Shown here: piece by piece, positions 1 through 5,588 of the stretch
How positions within the stretch are numbered: position 1 is the stretch's first letter
Layout: every line of letters starts with the position of its first letter
Origin: Candidatus Glassiibacteriota bacterium
Lineage (GTDB): Bacteria; Gemmatimonadota; Glassbacteria; GWA2-58-10
Direction: 5' to 3'
Assembly (NCBI GenBank): GCA_030604975.1
Contig: JAUVUV010000173.1
Span: 1-5,588, forward strand
DNA length: 5,588 nt
Translations under genes and position numbers: made by a program
Notes under the pieces: generated by a model
Seen by the model: only the letters and a program-made list of their open reading frames with translations
Databases searched by the model: none
Told to the model about the DNA's origin: nothing

Positions 1-2
1 CT

Positions 3-860
3 GAAAACGACCTTCGCGAGGTGCGTTTTGCAGATCTCGACAATGACGGCCGCCGCGAGGTTATCATGGTTTTCGGCCCCAGGGAATTGCTCAATTTCGA
101 TGTCTATTACCGCGACGGCAGCGGAGACTGGAATCTGACGCCGATGATCAATGACAAGCACAACCCCCGCGAGTTTGTCAGCACCAGCCTGGATTCGATC
201 CGCGATTCCGATGGGGACGGAATACCTGAGATCACAGTTTCCAGCCGCCTGTATGACGGCAATACGATGGTCAAGGAGCTCCACTGGACGCCCGGCGGCT
301 ACGAGGTTATCGACCTGAGAACGGTAATTGCCCGGGCTGAACCGGTCCCGAGAATGACGCAAAAGACCCCGGGCACACCAACCGGTCAGAGCGCACAGCC
401 AATGCCAGAAAAGCAGGCTGTTGAAACAAAAACCGCAGTCAAAACCGAGCCGGAGACTAAACCCGAACCACCGCCAAAGCCGATTCCACCGGTAACACCC
501 TCCACGGGCACCTGCCTGGTGAAAAAAGGTGATACTGTCTATGGTCTTGCCCGCGACCTGGGGATTTCTTCAGAGGAGTTGGAAAGGTTGAACGACAACC
601 AGCTCGCCCGGCGCGGCCTTCGTATCGGACAGAAAATCATAGTTCCGGTGCCAACGAAAAAGATAGACAATGTTTCGGTGCGAATCGAGAAGGAGCGCTA
701 CCAGGTTAAGCGGGGCGATTCCCTGAGTTCTATCGCCAAGCGATACGGAACCAGCGTGCGTGCACTCAAGAGCTGGAACCACAATCTGCCGCCGGACGGC
801 ACGATTAAGGTGGGCCAGTTTCTTAACATACACCACGCGGTAATTGATATAAGATCGTGA
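3..860 (+). CDS. FG-GAP/VCBS-like and double LysM protein, 5'-truncated by the window edge
   Basis: The frame is open to the left edge (it reads E-N-D-L-R-E before the GTG at 21), so the GTG is probably internal and the true start lies upstream. The N-terminal part has two calcium-loop motifs typical of FG-GAP/VCBS-type repeats: DLDNDG (nt 33-50) and DSDGDGIPE (nt 204-230). A low-complexity linker rich in Pro, Lys, Glu and Thr follows (about nt 342-512), then two LysM domains at about nt 513-653 and 699-833. Both carry the V-K-[KR]-G-D-[TS] opening and a closing G-Q motif. LysM domains bind GlcNAc-containing glycans, chiefly peptidoglycan, so the protein probably sits in the periplasm or at the cell surface. 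No catalytic domain is visible in this part. It may be a wall anchor or scaffold, and its missing N-terminus should hold the signal peptide and further repeats. It ends 19 bp from the stop of the convergent metallopeptidase gene. Domain calls are confident; the biological role is not known. Confidence 0.9.
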   Translation, partial: ENDLREVRFADLDNDGRREVIMVFGPRELLNFDVYYRDGSGDWNLTPMINDKHNPREFVSTSLDSIRDSDGDGIPEITVSSRLYDGNTMVKELHWTPGGYEVIDLRTVIARAEPVPRMTQKTPGTPTGQSAQPMPEKQAVETKTAVKTEPETKPEPPPKPIPPVTPSTGTCLVKKGDTVYGLARDLGISSEELERLNDNQLARRGLRIGQKIIVPVPTKKIDNVSVRIEKERYQVKRGDSLSSIAKRYGTSVRALKSWNHNLPPDGTIKVGQFLNIHHAVIDIRS

Positions 861-879
861 GTCCTGAGCCTGTTCACGC

Positions 880-1638
880 TCAATATTCGGGAAAAGGATA
901 CGGCATATCCTCTTCGAATTCGCTCTCATCCAGCGTAACGGAAACCACCGGCTTTGTCAGCAGGATGACACGCCTGTAATTTCCGCTGAATACAGGATAG
1001 CCTCTAATCCGTACCTTCTGCTCAATCCCGTTCCAGTTAATCTCGCCTTTCAACTCGCGGAAATCTCCATACAAATCCACGGCTTCATAAACTTCCCGTT
1101 CCGGTTTCTCCCCTTGAGGGGGATGCCCCAGCCCTGGTGAGGAGAATCTTCTGTAGAGCTTGCCGTTGTCGTATATGGTCACTACTATCGGGGTAAGATA
1201 CGAAAGCCTGAAAGCAAGGACCTCGTGGCTCACATTGGTGTAGATTTTTTTCAGAGTAAACAGGTCGTAGTCGGCTTCCTGCGCATCCTGCACGAACCAT
1301 TGGTGCGGGCAAAGGAGCAGGGAGGCGAATTTGGAGCAATATTTTTCCAGCTTGCCCCCCAGCCTGGGGTCGCTCAGGTGGTGGTCCGGCATGGACCAGT
1401 AGATATGACCGATCTCGTGGGCGATCCGGAAAGATCGCCTTTCTTGCCTCAGCTTCCTGTTGACTTTAATCGTCCAGCCTTTTTTTGCGCGCAGAAGCGC
1501 GCTTTCTTCGAGATGCCCTGACCTGACCACTGTAGCGTTAAAATGTTTCAGTATCGGGCCAAGATCCACTGGCGGAGAACTGATACTGCAGGTTTTCAGA
1601 ATGTTAAAGGTGATATCGCGTATCTTGGGAAAGCTCAT
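880..1638 (-). CDS. ImmA/IrrE-family (M78-like) zinc metallopeptidase
   Basis: A 252-residue soluble protein with no signal peptide or membrane segment. Residues 72-78 read IAHEIGH, giving the HExxH zinc site (H74, E75, H78). The later stretch LEKYCSKFASLLLCP (97-111) matches the family pattern E-x-x-A-N-x-F-A-x-x-L-L-x-P, which makes E98 the likely third zinc ligand; the usual A-N is C-S here. In this family ImmA cleaves the ImmR repressor of ICEBs1 and IrrE (PprI) cleaves DdrO in Deinococcus, so members usually relieve repression by cutting an HTH regulator. The N-terminal half fits the family. The last 110 or so residues, with an acidic tail (D-E-S-E-F-E-E-D), are not assignable and could be a sensor or substrate-binding region. 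The ATG at 1638 begins 28 nt after the upstream membrane-protease stop. The ribosome site is weak: AAAGG lies 11 nt upstream. No HTH gene is adjacent in this window, so the substrate cannot be named. Family call is strong; function is inferred. Confidence 0.88.
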   Translation of the reverse strand: MSFPKIRDITFNILKTCSISSPPVDLGPILKHFNATVVRSGHLEESALLRAKKGWTIKVNRKLRQERRSFRIAHEIGHIYWSMPDHHLSDPRLGGKLEKYCSKFASLLLCPHQWFVQDAQEADYDLFTLKKIYTNVSHEVLAFRLSYLTPIVVTIYDNGKLYRRFSSPGLGHPPQGEKPEREVYEAVDLYGDFRELKGEINWNGIEQKVRIRGYPVFSGNYRRVILLTKPVVSVTLDESEFEEDMPYPFPEY

Positions 1639-1666
1639 CTCAAGCTGAACCTTTCAGCAGGAATTC

Positions 1667-2497
1667 TCAGCGGCCGGTTAAAGTGAGCAGCAAGCGCAAA
1701 ACCAGAACAGCAAGCGTACAGAAAAAAAGGACCAGGAGCAGGATCAGGCATCCTGATGCAGCCCAGGGAAGGAGCGGAGCCGCATCCGGAGCGGCGATGC
1801 CAAAAACGGCGAGAAGCAGGTTCATCCCGAAAAGCACGAGCAGGATAACTCCCAGTCCGGAAGAGGCGGTAGAGATGTCCCGGCGGCTGAGTGTCATCCC
1901 ACTGCCGATACTTAATACCAGGTATGCGGCAAGGTAGGTCCTTAATTTCATCCAATCCACGCTTTTATAAATTTTGGCAGCCATCGTGTTGAGAAAGCTG
2001 AAAAACTGCGCGAGACCACCGAGCAAATCTCCGGCAGGGACGATCGTTTTACCCCTCTCAATCATGTCGCTCCAGGACAGGGGCAGGCCTGCTACAAAGC
2101 GCAGGGAGAGGAAAATAATCACGCTTCCCAGGATCAGCGGACCGATACTGATAAAGAAGTTTCCCATCAGGTGGTAAGGGTTTCGTCCGCTGTAACTGTG
2201 ACAGACATAACCTGCATTTTTTCGCATGCTGAATGAAAAGAGGCGCATATCCGTGATGCGGTGGCCGAAAAAGGGGCAGAAAATAGCATGGCCCAGCTCA
2301 TGGATCATGGTGCCGGGCCAGGCGATCAGGTAAAGATAAGCCTTGAGGCCGAGAAGCCTCACGGCGCTTTTTTCAAGAAGACTCGAGCAGAGATGAATCA
2401 GCCAGCCGAACAGGAGAAGGGGAACCACAAGTATGACTGCCTGGCTTAAGGTGCTCTTGAGAGCCGCCAGAAATAACCTTTGTCCGCTCTCCCACAT
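1667..2497 (-). CDS. M50-like polytopic membrane metalloprotease-related protein
   Basis: A 276-residue hydrophobic protein with about six predicted membrane segments (roughly residues 19-41, 52-77, 111-135, 187-203, 215-234 and 243-272). The second segment carries IHELGH (H66, E67, H70), the intramembrane HExxH zinc site of M50/site-2-protease-type enzymes. It is followed by F-G-H-R-I-T-D-M, a YVCHSY stretch at 97-102, and GNFFISIGP at 112-120. A later TLSRRD motif (202-207) ends a hydrophobic segment, and D207 is a candidate third ligand. Classical S2P signatures such as NPDG are absent, so this is a divergent M50B-like family whose activity is unproven. Known M50 enzymes cut membrane-bound substrates, often anti-sigma factors. 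The ATG at 2497 is supported by an in-frame TAA six bases upstream, but there is no clear Shine-Dalgarno site. The gene lies 72 bp behind galU and 28 bp before the ImmA-like gene, consistent with one operon. It could be a non-proteolytic membrane protein that keeps the fold. Confidence 0.85.
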   Translation of the reverse strand: MWESGQRLFLAALKSTLSQAVILVVPLLLFGWLIHLCSSLLEKSAVRLLGLKAYLYLIAWPGTMIHELGHAIFCPFFGHRITDMRLFSFSMRKNAGYVCHSYSGRNPYHLMGNFFISIGPLILGSVIIFLSLRFVAGLPLSWSDMIERGKTIVPAGDLLGGLAQFFSFLNTMAAKIYKSVDWMKLRTYLAAYLVLSIGSGMTLSRRDISTASSGLGVILLVLFGMNLLLAVFGIAAPDAAPLLPWAASGCLILLLVLFFCTLAVLVLRLLLTLTGR

Positions 2498-2513
2498 CGT
2501 TTAGCGCAATTTC

Positions 2514-2565
2514 ATCCGGGCTGAAACAGTCTATCAATCACTCTTACGGAATCATCTACCCGGAT
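2514..2565. repeat. 7-bp inverted repeat between galU and the M50-like gene
   Basis: ATCCGGG at 2514-2520 and its exact reverse complement CCCGGAT at 2559-2565 flank 38 bp in the 72-bp spacer. In the galU transcript the arms could pair just upstream of the M50-like start codon. There is no U-run, so this is not a standard terminator. It might be an mRNA structure tuning downstream translation or processing, or simply chance. Confidence 0.4.
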
Positions 2566-2569
2566 CGCT

Positions 2570-3433
2570 TTAAATTTTGAGGTTCTGGAGGAATTCCTTT
2601 AAGCCTGCCTTAAGGTCTTTCTGGGCCAGCGCGAATTCAATGGTCGTCTTGATAAAAGACAATCTATCTCCCACAGTGTGCCACTTGCCTTTCAAAATGT
2701 GCGCGTAAACCACTTTCTCCTGGGCCATTGCAAAGATGGCGTCTGTGAGCAGAATCTCTTGGTGGGTCTTATCGATTTTTGTCTGGCGAAGGTAATCGAA
2801 AATATCCGAGGTAAAGATCATCCTCCCGCAGAGGGCCAGATTGCTGGGCGCCTGGTCCCGAGCAGGCTTTTCAATCACTTCCTGGACAATGAACTCCCCA
2901 TTGATCGGCTTGCCCTTGATAATACCGTATTGCGAGACCTTATCCGGCGGCACCTTGGAAACACCAATAACAGTGCTGTTATATTTCTCGTAGATGCTGA
3001 TCAGTTCTTTCAGCGCCGGATCCTTTCCCATTATCAGATCATCACCGAACAGCACGGCAAAAGGCTCTCCGGCAATATGATTGGCCGCTTTAAGCACTGC
3101 GTGTCCGGTGCCGAGAGATTCTTTCTGCTGAAGGTAATGTATGTCGGCAAGCTGCTCGATATTTTCCAGGGTGCGGAGAGCGGATTCCTGCCCCTTTTCC
3201 TTGAGAATCATGTTCAGTTCTATCGATTTGTCGAAATGCTCAACAATCGCTCTTTTGCCCCTGCCCGTGATCACCAGGATGTCCTCGATGCCGCTGTCGA
3301 CTATTTCCTCGATGATATACTGGATGGCCGGTTTGTCCACGATCGGAATCATTTCTTTCGGCAGGGCTTTTGTGGCGGGCAGGAATCGTGTACCCAGTCC
3401 CGCTGCCGGTACCACAGCCTTACGAATTTTCAT
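2570..3433 (-). CDS. galU: UTP--glucose-1-phosphate uridylyltransferase (UDP-glucose pyrophosphorylase)
   Basis: Catalyses UTP + glucose-1-phosphate to UDP-glucose + PPi in the cytoplasm, supplying UDP-glucose for envelope polysaccharides, glycolipids and galactose metabolism. The 287-residue product has the usual family length. It shows the nucleotide-binding opening AAGLGTRFLPATKALPKE (10-27), P-I-V-D-K-P (30-35), SLGTGHAVLKA (107-117), the metal-binding FGDD (129-132) and VIEKP (186-190), all hallmarks of GalU/GtaB. Near the C-terminus the usual G-[KR]-x-[YH]-D-x-G-[DN] motif reads GKWHTVGD (249-256), a mild variation. The start at 3433 is chosen over in-frame ATGs 5 and 11 codons upstream because AAGGAG sits six bases before it and the conserved region begins directly after M-K-I-R-K. 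It heads a likely operon with two metalloprotease-like genes. A related rhamnose or glucose nucleotidylyltransferase (RmlA, RfbF) is less likely given the GalU-specific motifs. Confidence 0.96.
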   Translation of the reverse strand: MKIRKAVVPAAGLGTRFLPATKALPKEMIPIVDKPAIQYIIEEIVDSGIEDILVITGRGKRAIVEHFDKSIELNMILKEKGQESALRTLENIEQLADIHYLQQKESLGTGHAVLKAANHIAGEPFAVLFGDDLIMGKDPALKELISIYEKYNSTVIGVSKVPPDKVSQYGIIKGKPINGEFIVQEVIEKPARDQAPSNLALCGRMIFTSDIFDYLRQTKIDKTHQEILLTDAIFAMAQEKVVYAHILKGKWHTVGDRLSFIKTTIEFALAQKDLKAGLKEFLQNLKI

Positions 3434-3439
3434 CGCGAT

Positions 3440-3445
3440 CTCCTT
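3440..3445 (-). promoter_or_regulatory. Ribosome binding site of galU
   Basis: The minus strand reads AAGGAG six bases before the ATG at 3433. It decides the start codon, because the two upstream in-frame ATGs have no comparable site. Confidence 0.85.
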
Positions 3446-3487
3446 GCTCATACAAAAAAATCTCATCGAATTTATAGATTGTCAAAC

Positions 3488-3515
3488 TATATAATACGGT
3501 AAAACTATGGATAAA
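3488..3515 (-). promoter_or_regulatory. Candidate sigma-70-like promoter of galU
   Basis: On the minus strand TTTATC (3510-3515) and TATATA (3488-3493) are separated by 16 bp, which would put the transcript start about 48 nt before the ATG. A perfect TTGACA on the same strand (3480-3485) is an alternative -35, but the -10 at the right distance is poor. Both are weak consensus matches in AT-rich DNA. Confidence 0.25.
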
Positions 3516-3549
3516 CGCTAATAATTGCAAGTATTTAATAAACGGTAAA
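3496..3549 (+). repeat. Direct repeat ACGGTAAA, two copies 46 bp apart
   Basis: ACGGTAAA occurs at 3496-3503 and 3542-3549. Both copies are preceded by A/T-rich sequence of similar look, and they bracket the putative galU -35 region. It could be a regulator site; chance is possible at this length and AT content. Confidence 0.3.
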
Positions 3550-3563
3550 CCGGTTGCGGGATC

Positions 3564-3609
3564 GGCTCAGGAATGGAAGCCGGGCATTCCCATTCAATTT
3601 TTATCTTTT
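3564..3609 (+). promoter_or_regulatory. Competing hairpins followed by a T-rich tract
   Basis: Three stems share bases and exclude one another: GGCT (3564-3567) with AGCC (3578-3581), GGAATG (3570-3575) with CATTCC (3585-3590), and GAATGG (3571-3576) with CCATTC (3590-3595). AATTTTTATCTTTT follows at 3596-3609. On the plus strand this resembles a weak terminator or attenuator. It would matter only if a transcript for the transglutaminase-like gene starts upstream. No known riboswitch class is recognised. Confidence 0.3.
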
Positions 3610-3687
3610 CAACATCATGGCCGTTTCGTATCTTAAAAACTAATCAGCCGGCAAGCAGGCTAGTGGTTTAAGGTTCGGATTTCTTAT

Positions 3688-3715
3688 TTGAATCGGATTA
3701 TTCTTTTTATAAATA
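3688..3715 (+). promoter_or_regulatory. Candidate promoter of the transglutaminase-like gene
   Basis: TTGAAT (3688-3693) and TAAATA (3710-3715) are spaced by 16 bp and lie about 37 bp before the start codon. The second CGGATT repeat (3694-3699) lies directly behind the -35-like element, where an operator could act. The match is modest and the region is generally AT-rich. Confidence 0.28.
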
Positions 3716-3741
3716 TAGATTGATGTATTTATTAGATCACT

Positions 3742-3746
3742 GGAGG
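3742..3746 (+). promoter_or_regulatory. Ribosome binding site of the transglutaminase-like gene
   Basis: GGAGG lies five bases before the ATG at 3752. It fixes the start of the long open frame and fits with the signal peptide that begins there. Confidence 0.85.
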
Positions 3747-3751
3747 TACAG

Positions 3752-5588
3752 ATGCAGCGGCTGTTTATTTGGATAATCCTGGGCCTCGTGTTTTTACCGG
3801 CTGGGGGTGTGAAAGCGGAAATCTATTCGGTCAAGCTTGTGGGAAGCGCGCAGCCGGGATGCTGGAGCCTGGAAGAGATTGTCGAAAAAGTGACCGCAGG
3901 CCTGAGCACCGACCGGGAAAAAGCACTGGCTTTGCACCGTTTCGGGATGGCACACCAGATCCACTACATCGGGCCATACGAGGGCGGCAGGGAAGTCAGC
4001 GACCCGCTTAAACTTATCGGCATCTACGGTTACGACCTCTGCGGCAACAACAGCACTACCATGTGTGCGCTCTATAATCTGGCCGGACTTAAGGCCAGGC
4101 GCAGGGGAGCCACCGGACACGTTGTGCCTGAGGTCTGGTTCGAGGGCAAGTGGAACTATATCGATACGGACATGTTCGGCTATGTCTTTCTTCCGGATGA
4201 CAAGACCCTGGCCTCGGTGGATGAACTGGCAGCAAACCCGGACCTGTGGCTGAGAGACGGCAGAAGGCCTGACCCGTTTTTCCCCTGGGACCCGCCAAAT
4301 GGGATGAGAGAGGCCTTTATCGCTATAAAAGGCTGGAAGGATTATCATCCATATTCGCTGGCCCATATCATGCGTCTGGGCCTTCGCACCGGTGAGTCCG
4401 TGACCTGCTACTACCGTCCAAGAGACCGGTTTTATCTCGACCCGCTTTCCTTCCCTGAACAAGTCAGTACGCAGTATCGCAGCTACTGGATCGAGGGCCC
4501 TGTGCGCCAGAACTCAATGGCCTGGACTGACACAGTGCCCGCATCCTATGGCAACGGGCTGTTTGTCTATGAGCCTGACCTCCGGTCGAATACATTCCGT
4601 GTCGAAAACCCTGAGATGGAGGGAGTACTGGTAAAGCAGGGAGATGAACTTCCTCCGCTTGCAGCAGCGACCAACCAAGAGAAGGCGATCCTGGTGCTGG
4701 AGGTTAACACTCCCTGGGTAATCGCGGGCCTTCAGAACGACCTGACCAATTTCGAGGACAACACCGAGGGCGCCGTGGTGAGCGGCTGGTTCTGGCGGAT
4801 CGAAGAAGCTGATCAGAATCGAATCAGCCTGAGTGTTGACCGCGGCAGGAACTGGGTCGAGGTCTGGGAGAACAGGCACCGGGGCGCGGTGCCGTTCAGG
4901 GTTGATCTCACCAGATTTGTCCAGGGCCGCTATAACTACAAGGTGAAATTCGAGTGGATCGATAACGGCGGCTCAGGGCAAGTGGGGCTCGAGGGACTGA
5001 AACTGCAGACATGGATCGAGCTGTCGCCCATGGCCCTGCCGCGCCTGGAGACCGGCAAGAACGTTTTCACTCTTTCCACCAGCCCCCACCGCGCGGTACT
5101 GAACGAGTGCTATTGGCAGGCAGGGGAAAGCCTGCCCGGAGAGAGGATGCAAAACCTGGCCGTGGCCGAGAGCTCTCCCCGGCTCCAGCCTGTAGATAAA
5201 ACAAAGCCGGGCGTGCTCATTTTTACTCCACCAGCGGAGGGCATTCTGGACGAACTGCGCCTGAGCGTGCTGGCCCAGCCTCTCCCCGGCGGAAAAACAG
5301 GAGATGTTTCGGTTGCACTTTCACTGTCGGAAAACAGCGGGGCAAGCTGGCGAGAGCTAGAGCGTTTCAGTCCGCATCCGGAGCATGATCTCAACGGGAT
5401 GTGGTTCAACCATATCTACCGTGAAAGGAGCCTGGACGGTGCAAGAACCGCGCTGAAACTTGCTCTGACAGGCTGCGGCTTGAGCAAGGTCGCTGTTTCG
5501 GCTCTCGTGCGGACAAGCCCCAGAGTGCCGACCGCTCTTAATATTACTCACGTTTACCGGCCTCACGGCGGCGGTCGGCAGAATGTCA
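3752..5588 (+). CDS. Exported transglutaminase-like protein with Asp-box-bearing C-terminal region, 3'-truncated by the window edge
   Basis: The frame is open for 612 codons with no stop before the window ends. Residues 1-22 form a signal peptide (positive start M-Q-R, hydrophobic core, V-K-A before the likely cut at 22/23), so the protein is exported. Residues of about 48-145 match a transglutaminase core: GYDLCGNNS with C97 as nucleophile, A-G-L-K-A-R before the strand, GHVVPEVW with H123, and WNYIDTD with D138, completing a Cys-His-Asp triad. Such domains act as transglutaminases, cysteine proteases or amidases, and the substrate cannot be told from sequence. The rest, about 270-612, looks like beta-rich modules. 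It contains two Asp-box-like motifs, SVDRGRNW (361-368) and SENSGASW (526-533), in segments of similar build, suggesting a repeated beta-sandwich, perhaps for carbohydrate or surface binding. No full sialidase propeller is seen. The gene stands alone on its strand after the AT-rich intergenic region. Catalytic family is well supported; the C-terminal fold is inferred. Confidence 0.88.
   Translation, partial: MQRLFIWIILGLVFLPAGGVKAEIYSVKLVGSAQPGCWSLEEIVEKVTAGLSTDREKALALHRFGMAHQIHYIGPYEGGREVSDPLKLIGIYGYDLCGNNSTTMCALYNLAGLKARRRGATGHVVPEVWFEGKWNYIDTDMFGYVFLPDDKTLASVDELAANPDLWLRDGRRPDPFFPWDPPNGMREAFIAIKGWKDYHPYSLAHIMRLGLRTGESVTCYYRPRDRFYLDPLSFPEQVSTQYRSYWIEGPVRQNSMAWTDTVPASYGNGLFVYEPDLRSNTFRVENPEMEGVLVKQGDELPPLAAATNQEKAILVLEVNTPWVIAGLQNDLTNFEDNTEGAVVSGWFWRIEEADQNRISLSVDRGRNWVEVWENRHRGAVPFRVDLTRFVQGRYNYKVKFEWIDNGGSGQVGLEGLKLQTWIELSPMALPRLETGKNVFTLSTSPHRAVLNECYWQAGESLPGERMQNLAVAESSPRLQPVDKTKPGVLIFTPPAEGILDELRLSVLAQPLPGGKTGDVSVALSLSENSGASWRELERFSPHPEHDLNGMWFNHIYRERSLDGARTALKLALTGCGLSKVAVSALVRTSPRVPTALNITHVYRPHGGGRQNV

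Larger units (their letters stand above)
3434..3751. other. AT-rich divergent intergenic region
   Basis: This 318-bp stretch separates galU (minus) from the transglutaminase-like gene (plus). No convincing gene is present: the only small frames, for example an ATG at 3618 giving eight codons, lack ribosome sites. It contains candidate promoters facing both ways, a repeated ACGGTAAA, the palindrome AACCGGTT (3548-3555), a block of competing hairpins at 3564-3595 followed by a T-rich tract, and a CGGATT direct repeat (3676-3681 and 3694-3699) near the plus-strand gene. Confidence 0.8.

Noticed and set aside
856..882. Bidirectional terminator between the convergent LysM and ImmA-like genes
   Set aside because: Only two alternative 5-bp stems are possible (CGTGA/TCACG and TGAGC/GCTCA) and neither has a T-run on either strand.
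880..2497. The two HExxH genes as a tandem duplication
   Set aside because: One is soluble and ImmA-like, the other is polytopic and M50-like; outside HExxH they share no motifs.
2512..2580. Alternative-frame extension of galU through the spacer (reading ...AIRVDDSVRVIDRLFQPG)
   Set aside because: GalU already ends at a normal family length with a typical C-terminus, and the extra frame has no start or ribosome site.
2678..3502. Long plus-strand open frame of 274 codons opposite galU
   Set aside because: It is fully antisense to a strongly recognised galU, has no recognisable domain, and is explained by the codon pattern of galU.
3671..3683. GGTTCGGAT resembling a tRNA T-arm
   Set aside because: No acceptor stem, D-arm or anticodon arm can be built around it.
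3794..4462. Minus-strand frame of 222 codons opposite the transglutaminase-like gene
   Set aside because: It lies inside the frame that carries the signal peptide, ribosome site and catalytic triad, and shows no family motif of its own.

Overview
The window is 5,588 bp of chromosome-like bacterial DNA. It holds five protein-coding genes, two of them cut by the window edges, and no RNA genes, insertion sequences or CRISPR. Clear Shine-Dalgarno sites, an FG-GAP/LysM protein, a secreted transglutaminase-fold protein and compact bacterial spacing point to a free-living bacterium, probably Gram-negative and possibly from a poorly cultured lineage. The sequence alone does not give a phylum. Base composition of the genes is balanced to slightly GC-rich, and the one long intergenic stretch is AT-rich.

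Layout. (1) 3-860, plus strand: C-terminal part of a protein with calcium-loop FG-GAP/VCBS-like repeats, a Pro/Lys/Glu-rich linker and two LysM domains. (2) 880-3433, minus strand: a probable three-gene operon read as galU (UDP-glucose pyrophosphorylase, 2570-3433), a polytopic membrane protein with an HELGH zinc-protease motif (1667-2497), and an ImmA/IrrE-type HEIGH metallopeptidase (880-1638). The spacers are 72 and 28 bp. This operon converges on the LysM gene with 19 bp between stop codons. (3) 3434-3751: a 318-bp AT-rich divergent intergenic region with candidate promoters for both flanking genes, an 8-bp direct repeat and a segment that can fold into competing hairpins ahead of a T-rich tract. 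(4) 3752-5588, plus strand: an exported transglutaminase-like protein of at least 612 codons that runs off the window. Its frame has no stop in the window, and its boundaries were set by direct translation.

How the genes may work together. GalU makes UDP-glucose for envelope polysaccharides. LysM domains bind N-acetylglucosamine glycans such as peptidoglycan. The transglutaminase-fold protein is exported. The general theme is therefore the cell envelope. The most unusual feature is the side-by-side pair of zinc-protease families, one in the membrane and one soluble, behind galU and with no helix-turn-helix partner in view. Whether they form a proteolytic signalling cascade is inference only.
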